A stretch of 64,000 nt of DNA from Schistosoma haematobium. Lineage: Eukaryota > Platyhelminthes > Trematoda > Strigeidida > Schistosomatidae. Under the pieces are notes generated by a model. It was not told where the DNA came from, did not search any database, and saw only the letters and a program-made list of their open reading frames with translations. Below, piece by piece: positions 11,501 through 23,500 of this stretch; within the stretch, counting starts at the first letter, position 1, and every line of letters begins with the position of its first letter. The position numbers and the translations under genes are program-made. Location: positions 42,339,691-42,403,690 of the forward strand of contig NC_067198.1 of assembly GCF_000699445.3 (NCBI RefSeq), given 5' to 3'.

Positions 11501-14500
11501 AGAATATACAATCTGAATTGAAAACAATTAAAAGTGAATTAGATATTCAACAAAAACAATATGGAAATAATATTGTAAGTCAATTATATTATCAAGTATT
11601 TTATGTAGAAATAGTTGCTATGACATTTCAGTTAACTAGTTCGAAATTAAAATGAAGAGAAAAGGAAAGTAAGATATTTGTCTCTGCCTGACACGGATTA
11701 GTTTCACTGGTCATGGCTTCTCACTAGAACTTTGAGAATTCCCTCACGAAGCTAGTTACTAGTGAGTATATGGTAATTATCAGTATAGGGTTGTAGAGAT
11801 TATTAAGTTTTTGATTGAGATCATATACCGATTGACAGGTAGAGATACCTCAGTACAATGGAGGATGGTCGCGAAATTTCGCGGATTGGTTGAGGTTAGA
11901 CATTAACACCGTTGGATACCAACTCAGTGGTTTAGAGGTTAGCCGTCCAGGATTGAAATCTTAGGAGGCGGGTTCGTGGGTGTGCACTGGTGGGGAGTCC
12001 CACAATAAGATGAAACGGCTGTCCAGTGCTCCCAGGTTTTCAATGGTGATCTAACATCAATCGGTTCATGATCTCAACCAAAAACTTAATCTCCACAACC
12101 TTATATAGATCTATTAATCTGTTCTACTGGTTACTCTCTGCCTGTGCAATGGAAAATATTACTACGTATAAACTCGTCCTTTTGAATATACATTTTCCAT
12201 ATTCTCAAACCTTTAAAGGAACGAAAACAGATTTTTAAGAGTCTGTACATTATTTCTATTTAGGGTTTGGTATTTGTGGTTATGATGAAGGGTTTAAGAC
12301 TAGGATTTCATCAGTAAGTGATATAATCTATAATCCAAAAGTACTCTGCAGCCATATGGATGAATAAATTTTACTCATAAATTCAAAAAGCGCTATCCAG
12401 TTAGTTTGTTCATGAAGTTTAGTGCCGTCAGGTTAAGATTTGTGTCAGGATAAACGGTTTATGGTCAGGATTTTGGTATGGTGTCATTTTATTTGTTATA
12501 TACAATCTAAAGAAACGTAATTAGACATTTGATACATTTAACAGTATTTTTTTTGGCTTCAAAACATTTTTCTCTACCATTTCAAACGTTTTAAGCAGTA
12601 TTAAAAGGTTTTTCTATTGATCATTCTGCATAATATCTGAATTTCTCACAAGAACTCAGAGGTCATATTCTCGATAATGATTAATTTGTCCCTAATACAT
12701 AATTTTACTGGAACCTCTCATGTGTTCTCAGTCCATCCGACAACACTGACTTGTTAAAAATGAACAGATCAGTGTATTTCGATGTGGGCTTTGTTTTGTT
12801 TTCCAACTGTGAGTAATTTACACATGGTGACATTATTTTAGATGTATTCAACCTGCAGCTTATGGATTTGTGAGCTTAATCCGTTTAGTAACAATGTATA
12901 ATTTGAATTGCAAATCCTTGATATACACTTTATGTGGGAACTAGTGATACTTACCACTTGAGAAAAATGATCTGATTAGGACGGAGCTTGAAGCAGTAAC
13001 GTAACGGTTAAAACTCAATTCCTTTGACTAATAAACTACCAGCTTACTTTTCCTAGTGGTTGACGGCAATTGATAGAGTAGTTCGTTTGACCAGGTTTTA
13101 TGTTTGGTTGACGCCTATGATCAATGCTTTTCTCCCTCAGAAAATCTAACTTGCATCACTTAGTGCTGTAATCAATGACCATAAATCCATTTGATTCATT
13201 GACCGTATTTGATATAATCCTCAATTCGATAAGACAATATTTAATAAAAGTGTAATCTTTCATCAAGTCAAGCGACTAGATTATGTGTTGAAGTTGTCTA
13301 GATAATAGCTATTATAGCATAGAACGCTAGATATTATGAAAATACAATGAAAGTAAGATAGGAATGGGCCAATAAAGACAAGGCATCAATTCATAAAGTC
13401 ATTATTTATTGATTTGAGCTACGTTGTTAGATTCTGAATTCCTAGTTATTAGGGTCTGTATGATAATTATAATTTATAGTTAGAGATTTTGAATGATATG
13501 CAGCAGTCTCTGCATCAGTAGGCCTCAGCATACACAAGGGGAAAACCAAGGTCCTCAAGTTTTAAAGCGAAGAACAGTAATCCAATCACTCTTGATGGCG
13601 AAACTCTGGAAGATGTAGAATCCTTCACATACCTGGGAAGCATCATCGATGAACAAGGAGGTTATGATGCAGACGTAAAGGCGAGGATTAGAAAAGCAAG
13701 GACAGCATTCCTACAATTGAAGAACATATGGGACTCAAAACAACTTTCAACCAATATCAAAGTGAGAATCTTCAATACGAATGTCAAGGCAGTTCTACTG
13801 TATGGAGCTGAAACTTGAAGAACTACAACAACCAGCATCAAGAAGGTACAATTATTTATAAATAGCTGTCTTCGCAAGATACTCAACATCCATTGGCCGG
13901 ATGCCATCAGCGACGGCCTTCTGTGGGAGAGAACAAACCAGCTTCCAGCTGAAGAGGAAATTAAAAAAAGACGATGGAAATGGATAGGACATACATTACG
14001 CAAATCATCAAACTGCATCACGAGTCAAGCCCTAACTTCGAATCGTGAAGGAAGGCGGAAAAGAGGAAGGCCAAAGAACACACTACGTCGTGAAATAAAA
14101 GCAGATATGAAAAGGATGAATAACAACTGGAAGGAGCTGGAAAGGATTGGCCAGGACAGGGTTGGATGGCGAATGCTGGTGGTTGGCCTATGTTCCTTCA
14201 CGAGGAGTAACAGGCGAGCGAAGCGACCACAAAATCAGTTGTTTTTACCCAAACGTCTTTTTTCTTTATCTTCCTTTAAATCACGAATTCATATAGTATT
14301 TCATACACTTTACAGTCCCCGATTTTATTTGTTGCGTTTAGACTTGATCTCATATTTTCGAAATTCCAGATATGATATAATAATCCTGAGGTCATATGCG
14401 CCTAAACATTTTTATTGAAGGACTCCATAGACATGGATCACATATATGTAGTGCTTATTTATCTGTTTAAACACATAAACATTGGTACAAGGAGGCACTA

Positions 14501-17500
14501 TATATGCGTCTTACAAATCGTTCGATTTGCATGAGGGGTAGAAATACTTCCCGGGTGCCCAAATTGAAGTAGTTAATTTTTTTAGAGGACCTATCCTCGA
14601 GTATTTGACCTAGAGGTCTTATCCACAAGTCAGTGCAGCAACGTTAGGAGATGCAGTCCAATGGTAGCCGATGACCAACAATAGGTTCATGGGCCATTTG
14701 TTCCCTTAGGAAAGTGAAGTCCACGTTCAAGATGTTTACGATTGTGACGACTAGAATCCAATTAATACTATATGTTTAAAGAGTTCATTCAAGGTGTTGT
14801 CAGCCTCCACATCTATTAGTTTTATAATGAAGATCAAAATTATCTGGTTCAATATAGTATTCAACAATCTAAAGTATGTTGCAAACTTCTTGATTAGTTC
14901 ACGGTGAGGCTCCTTTATGTGGATATTTTTTTCTACTTTAAATGGCAAAGAACTCAGAAACTAATTTTGAAGTCATTATTAGTTATACTTTCAAGGATTT
15001 AACTAGATCAAGTATTTTAACTGAGAATTATAAACAGGATTTCTTTTTGAGATGATATGGAATATTTGTAATTCAAGATGAAGATTTTATGTCCTCTGGT
15101 CTGATTGTCTTAATCTTGAATCATTCATTTTTTCCACTGGCCAACATTATTTCTTTGAAGTATGTGCTCATAACGTCTGGAGGAACAATAAAAGCTTCAC
15201 AATTAAAACATCCATACCAGTGGCCAAGGCACCTTCAATGCGTTTCTTTTCCTTTATATTTGAACTCCATTTATCAACTGCATTTGTGCATGTTGTTAAT
15301 GAAGACTAATGGACAATCTGTGACAAATACTTAACGTTGTGAGTGATACTTACTCCTGTAACCCCTCATAGGACATAAGCTGCCGATTAGGATCCTCCAG
15401 ACTACTTTGTCCTCTACTCTCTTTTAACGGTTGTTGCCGAGTGCCTTTCACTTTTTTGATCTCTATCTTCAGTTCTCGGCGGCATATCTACTTTGGTCTG
15501 CCTCTTTTCCTTTCCCCTTGAGAATTTCAATTTAGGACAGGCTTTGTGATGCCCCATCCACCCACATCGTCTTTTCCCAATTTCCACTTCACCTGGAAGC
15601 TGGCTTGTTCTATGCCACAGTAGATCGTTGCTGATCGTATCCGACCAACGGACATTGAATATCTTGCGTAAACAACTGTTTATAAATACCTGTACTTTTG
15701 TGATGATGATTGTAGTAGTTCTCGAATTTTCAGCTCCGTACAGTAGAACTGTCTTGATGTTTGTATTGAAAATTCCTTAAACTTTGCATTAAAAAAACTA
15801 TTAGGTTATAAAATATATGTTTCTTCCATTACAGAATCGACTAACTGATGAATTGACCGAATCAAAAAATTTAAATTCTACTCTTCAAGCAAAATGTCAT
15901 CAACTTCAAATTGAAGCTGATGATGCTGTAAAATCAAATCAAATCTGTCAAGAGAAATTAATTAGTTTAGAGAAGAATCTTGAAAGTATTCGTTCAGAGT
16001 CACAAAGTAATCAAATATGAGTTTTTATCATTTTTTAAGTATGAAAGTGAATGTAAAGTTGTTTTTTGTTTTCGGTTTCCGGTTGGTAACTAAACTGTAC
16101 ATTATTTCTTTCTGTCAAATACTACTTTGTCCAAAAATGTGCGAACTGATGTCATAAGTTTATTTCACAATATCTTAAGTAAATCACTCTTAACCTTTTG
16201 ATATTTATCATCATTCCCGTTTCTCTTATTCAAAATATCTTGGAAAAGTTTTGCAAATTATGCTCTTCTCTAAGGTCTCTACATCATTCTGATTCTCGCT
16301 TCTTGGTATACTATTTAAGCTTTAAAGCGAATATAAACACCATGAAATGCCAAGTTTTGTTAGTTAAAGTGTGATTAAGCATGGTTGTCAGAATCCCATT
16401 GATAATGACAACTATATTAGTAGTTTAGTTTGCGTGTTTATTGCGTATGCAAGGAAATTACATCTTTCATCTATCAGTAGCTGAATAGAATACTTAATAT
16501 GATAGAGACTGATGACTTATTTCACGATTTATACGAGCCTAATACAAATTGACGATATATAAGGAAGTTATGCGCAATAAGAGGTAGAAAACTAGTCTTT
16601 TACAAGAGTAGTTTATTTAGTAATTACTAGTTTTATGTACTGAGCTTTGAGCTACATTATTTATGTGAATGCTAGTAACCCATTCTGACTACCTAAATTG
16701 ATGTAAATGGAGTAGGATTCGGACCTCTGACCTATTGTTTAAAATCTGATTGCTTTATTTATCAAGTTATCATTCTATTTCTGTAATAATTTACACTATC
16801 TCCAAAACGCAAGCATGGTTAAACAACATATGTAGTTATATAATTAATGAATGACTGTGAACTATAGTGGCTGGTACTATGTCGAGCCCACATAGGTTTT
16901 TCTAGCTCCTGAATCGAGCAATTTTTTTCATTCTTACCTTTTAACCTTGTCACTTATTCTCTTGTTAACTCTGTTTGTTTTTATATGCTCGTATGTGTGC
17001 TAATTACTTACCTTATTCATCATGTGTCTGTAATTTATTTTTGTCTGAATATAAAAATTGAGTTCCTCTTTATCAAATTAAGTTGGCTCACATACCTCCC
17101 TCGGTCCGTTGCGCTTCGTCTCTCTAATCGTCTGTTTGGATCAACGATTGTATGAAATATATGTATTCAAACCTCATTCTCACATTTGACTTATTCTAAT
17201 TTCGCTATTCACTAACTCGATTTGAGCCGACGATTATATACGAGGGTAGCCAGGATATATATTTCTATGATATTCAGCGAACAATCCAACTGGAGTCAGA
17301 TACATGGTCACTTAAGGACAGCCCTATACCGAAAACCAACCTTTAAAGACTAATCACATCATAAATTGGAACATCAATACTTTCCGTAAAGCATACCATA
17401 TAATGATCATTCTTCTCACATACTTTATATTATTCCTGATTCTTTATGTGATAAAAAGCAGATCACACCATAATATTACATAACTGGTTTTCTAATGAGT

Positions 17501-20500
17501 ACAATTTTAGAATACTCGATTTTTAACAAAAAATAAGCTCTATGAAAAATCTTGTTTTATTTTCATCTAATCTACTTTACTATGACTTACATTTTGTGCT
17601 ATACATTTACATATTCACTCTCTATTGAATTAATTTATTCAAGAATTATTTCTCATATTCATAACTTGTGACCGCCGATTAGAGGGCAGTGACTTATCGA
17701 TCGGACCAAGGACGCGTAAAACACGCGCGAGCAGTCTAGAGTATTGATTGGCCCTGCTTTCCGCCTAGCCCAGCCAGTTAAATCCAGAACACAAGTCTCA
17801 GCCGCTGCGATATGAATCATTATATTTCAAACATACTGAGTTTATATACCAATCAAGCAGACCACAACGTACCAATAAAATATGAAACAACATTTGTACA
17901 AGAATTAGCTAGATGTGGCTGTGAATGTGGAGATAGTAATTAATATACTGGGTATAACTCAAGAATGGTAAAACGTATAATAATAGTTTATGGGTCAAAA
18001 TAAAGCTTATAATAAGAGGAATATGAATATGCATAGTTTAGTTACTTAATAATTATACAATAGAAATATACGTTTAGTATTGGTCCATCAACAGATCCCA
18101 AAAGTTGCCATTCATTATTCTTGTCGAGACATAACAACACCAATAATGTTTTTATATTGAATATCTTGAAGGTACACTTTTCTTTATAAAATTTGATGTT
18201 GGTCAACAACAACAACAAGAAAATAATCGAAGATTATTGATTACTAAATAAGTTGTCTTATTCCATGTCACTTAGTGATAAATCCCTCGAGGCTGGAAGA
18301 AGAATTTCACCAATCATCTATAGATAACATAGGACTTCAAATAAATATGTGTAGGTCGAAATTGTCATATCTTACATCAGTACAAGTCGGGGACGAACGA
18401 AAAAAAGAAAACGAATGAGGAGATTAATGAAACAACGAAACACAAATAGTGAAAGCTAAATAGTAATGGAAATATAAATGTAATACATATAATCTAGAAG
18501 AAAGGATTCAGTCTTTCTGAGTATCATTGTTACTACTATTATTTCAACTCGTTTGCCATTCATGATGTCGTTCTGATGTGGGGTAACAAAACAATTTAAG
18601 TTCACGCGTATATTTTTCCCAGACTCTAATATTGATTATGACTAACTGGTTTCCTTACTTTTATTCTTTTTAATTTATAGCCGAATCAAAATTATCCAAG
18701 AAAGAAATTGATTCTCTCATGGAAAAGTAGGTTTTAATCAATGTTATTTTTCTTGGCACAAAATATGGTGGCTATCAGAACTCAGTAGCTGAGTGGATAA
18801 CGCGATGGCGTTTGAAGCGAGTGGTACTGGGTTCGAGTCCCACAGTGAACATCAACTCTGAGATGCAGGTACATCCAGCCGACGAGTCCCAAATGGGACG
18901 AAACGCGCGTCCTGGATTCCACTGCTAGCCAATATCCATCATTGCTTACAAATAGCTTGTGAATTAAGGTAATATCGAGGCATACTCACAGTATGCACCT
19001 GTGCCAATAACAGAATGATCAATTACAGTCTTAAACCTCAATGGGAAGATACAAGCCAAACAATGCTAAGTGAATTCAAATATGGTTATTGTTTATAGTG
19101 TAGTGAACGAGAACACGAATGTGGACAATCAAATGTATTTCAGTACAACGTTACAGAATATCTTGGTAAAATCTGAGAACCATACAGTAAATACTTCATT
19201 TGCAAAATACCCATCAATTGTCTCAAATCTTATTGTTCCTTCGTTCCTATGCCAATCACTCTCTGTTCTCATTCTCTCCAATTTTCTTCAATCTTCTGCC
19301 ACTAGGCATTCCCCTTTCAATTGGTGATACATACTACTTATATCTGTCGACATCAATAGTACACGCGACATACACATAAATTATAACATTGAAATTGACT
19401 AGAAAGTTTACACTTATTGTCTTACAGTAATCTAATAAATCATAACTAGTATACATCCACTTGTTCACAAGGTTCTAATTGAAAGTTGATCACTTTATAT
19501 GTTTATTTGATAGTTTATGTTAACGACTGTTGGCTATGTTTAATATAGACCTACGCTACCAAGCAGAATAACTTATAGAGGTGTAGATAGTGACAACAGC
19601 TATGCGGCGGTTATTTCGACTTTATCGACTAATAAACACTCCCGATCTTATCAATTAATCTTTCATATTTACCTGATATTTAACGTGTACTACTATCATT
19701 ACTCATTTGATAGTTTTGTCTATTTTGAACATTGCTTACTACAGTCTATTCCTCTGTTAATATTTACGCTGAAAACGTTCAGTGGATATATGGGAGTGGT
19801 TTACATGAGAATTTTGCTTAAATCACATATTTTTTAACTAAAATTACAACATTACTAGTCTACTTATATAACTCTGTATGTTTTATTCATTCCATATATT
19901 TCAAGCTTACAAAACATAACAGTTTATTTATGAGTTGTTGTTTTTCTTCTTTAATCATTAATTATTTACAGATTAATTAAAGCTGAAGATGCAAGTTCAA
20001 ATCTTCGAAATGAATTAAATTCTAAATTGAAAGAACTTAAAGAATTACAAATAGCTGTTGTTGAATTAGGTAGAGAAAATCAAATACTTCAGGTAATATT
20101 AATAATTTTAATAGTTGAGATCATAAGTTCATTGAAGCTAGACCACCATGGAAAACCTGAAAGCACTTGATGGCTGTTTCAATCTAGTATGGGACTCCTC
20201 AGCAGTGCTCATCAACCATCTCACACACAAGACTAGAACCCAGGACCCTCGGTCTTACGCGTGAACATTTGACCTATAGACCACTGAATCGGCATACGAC
20301 GGTGTTAGTGTTTCGTCCTATTGTGAGACTCCTCAGCACTGCGCATTCACGATCCCGCCTCGCCAGACTCGGACTCAGGATCTATCAGTCTAGAGCACGA
20401 ACACTTAACCTCTAGACCACTGAGCTGGTCGGCATCCAACAGTGTTAATGTCTAACTTCAATCAATCCACGAAGTTGTGCCACCGTCCATCATTGTCATC

Positions 20501-23500
20501 AGTGAGTTACTATTTCATAACAGACCCGGTTGAACTCCACTGGTCATAGCTTCTCACTAGAACTCCAGCAAATACCTATTGAAGCCAGTCACTAGTGATC
20601 ATATGTTGATTAATATCAGAAGGAGTTCAATTGACTCATGATCTCAACTATTAAAATTACTATAATATTCACAAAAAACCCTTCTATTAATAATAATAAT
20701 AATTCAAACTATTACTTCTAAACTTCACTAGGTTTTACGCGATCGTTTAACTAATCGCCAATGGACTAAAGATGATGAAGCTTTAACATGTTTCGGTTGT
20801 GATCGTGAATTCTCTATCAGTACACGAAGGGTATGATTTTTTTTTTTCATTTGTTCTAGCTAATATAAACAATATGGTTTCTCATTGTTTTAATCATTAA
20901 TTGTAGTACGTATTCTCCGATTACTCTTTAATTGAACTAATTTATATGTGTATAATGAGTTTTACTACTGAATAAAGTTTACTGATTTATTAAGTGGCGT
21001 TAGATGAATGGATGCATTATACTTAAGTTTCTTACTCGTTGATACTTGTCAGCAAGGCATATCTGTAATCTCGAAGAAACTGATACTTCGTGTAAAAATT
21101 AGACCGATGTGGTGCTAGATTCAAAAATGTTACTACTGAAGTATTTGGGTTGGACAGCATTCCCACTGTTGAAGGACATATAAAGCTCAAAATAATTATC
21201 TGTCAGACAATATCAAAGTTAGAATCTTCAATACGATCATCAAAAGAGTTCTACTGTACGGAGCTGAAACTTCGAGAACTACAACCACCATCAAAAAGCA
21301 CGAATATTTATAAACAGTTGTCTACTCAAGATACTCAATGTCCGTTGATCGGATACCATCAGCAACGACCTACTGTGGCAGAGAACAAATCAACTTTCAA
21401 TTGAAGAGGAAATTAGAAAAAGACGCTGGAAGTGGACAGGACACATATTGCAGAAATCATTGAACTGAATCACGAGGCAAGCCCTAACTTGGAATCCTGA
21501 ATAGAAACGGAAAATAGGAAGTCTAAAGAACACACTGTTTAGGGAATTGGAAGCAGATATGAAACGGATGAATAGCAACTGGAAAAACCTGGGAAAGATA
21601 GCCCAAGACATAGTTGGATGGAGAATGCTGGTGGGAAGTCTATAATCCTCCATGAGGGATAAGAAGCGTAAGTAAGTGACGTTCTTCAGGACAATAACCA
21701 GTTCAGATAACTCGATATCATGTACACTGTGTTTTTAGTTTGATAGACCACCGTTGTAAAAGCATCTTTTTCCGTATTTTCTGACTCCTTACAAATTAAG
21801 TATTTAATGGCCAGGAATTTGCTAATTGTTCTATATTTTATGATGAAATCTTCCAATGTAGACTAACATATCGTATTAAATGAAGTGTGTACATTAACTG
21901 AAGCAGTGACTTAGAGGCTAAATCGCTCGACCTTCCATCAATGTTTCTGAAGTTTGAGTTTTGCTCCGCCCTTCACTCGGTTTGATCAGCTGGATAGTAT
22001 CACAAGCTCTTATAGATACAATGTTAGCTTAAAGCACAGCCCATGAATCTATACCTGATAATGGAGTCACTAATTGTTATTCGAATTGAATGAAATATTG
22101 TTTTTCTGAAGATTGTAAATGCTTTCGTTCTTTCATTTGGATCAACTTGTTGACGTGAGAATTGATAAACTGATCAATAAACTCATTTATCTTAACTGGT
22201 AAATGGGCATTTTTTAGTTCTCCTTACACTTTCATCAGCACAACTAACTTGTCTATTATTAAACCACATCTTATAATTCGTACCCCACAATCATTCATCT
22301 TGGAAATAAACTTTCATTTCTATAAACCACCAAATTCTTTCTTTGATGTGATTTGATGTCTGTCATATACTGAATTTGATTTTCACATTCCGTTACTTAT
22401 TATGACTGATCTTGTTTAGTTAGAATGAAATTTCGATACAATATATCGGCCATAAGACTTATATTTTTGAATATGTGTCTAGTTCATGGTTTATAATAGT
22501 TTAAACTTGTGAGTGCTAATGAATAGTTCAGGAGTCTATCAGTTACTATAAAGGGTTGTAATTTCTGTATATTGAACTTCATCTCAGTGTATCTAAAGAT
22601 TCTCTTTCCCGAATTAACTTGGTTAATCAGTTGATGAGGTTGTGAATTTTCATCAACTGAGGTGGTTAGGTCACGTGTTACGTATTCTTGAACTCCGATC
22701 ACCACTACGCGCAATGCTGACTAGTGTTGGGGGGATGGCTGGAAGAAATTTAGGGGCAGCCAAATCAAAACGTGGCATCAGCGCTTGAAGTCACTAACTT
22801 CAGTCTTAGCCATGATGGTAGATGCAGACTACTTGGTTTGGGTCCGCGTGACTGTCGTAACCAATGGTTGGAGACTCTGGGTGACATGGCTCAGAATCGG
22901 TCGCTATGACGTAGGTGTATACACTCTCCCTCTTCTCTTAAACTATGAGATTAAAATCGTTTCATATCTTTCTTTCTACGAAGTAATTCTTTCTTCCTGT
23001 ACTAATTCCTTATGTGCAATCTTTCTTTTATATATTACCACCACTGAATTAACTACTTTTATCAATCCGATGTTCATCTTGTTGTGTTAATGAGGTATGG
23101 CAACTTGGACCGATGCATATATGTGCCTGGTCCTAGGTCGTAGCTGACTGACTGACTTAACTTTCTGACTAGTAATTAATATGTCATAAACTTCTTTGTC
23201 TTCCGTCGTTTGATTAATTTTGTATCTAGTAACACGGATATTTTTAAAATTCAGTTTCCCTACAAACATATCCATGTCATATTAAATAATTTGATTCTTT
23301 GTTTTAAATGAAATGCTGTAAATATGATACTACAGTGTAAAGACCGAAAAATCTAATATTACTTGATGTCATTTCAAAATTCAATTAATGTTAGAGATAT
23401 ACTTTTAGTTTTTGTATATTGAAGTCCAGGTTTGTGATGATCGACCAATTCATTTCAGTCAAAATCACACTCTTCTTAGCGATTGACCCAATCAGTTGGG

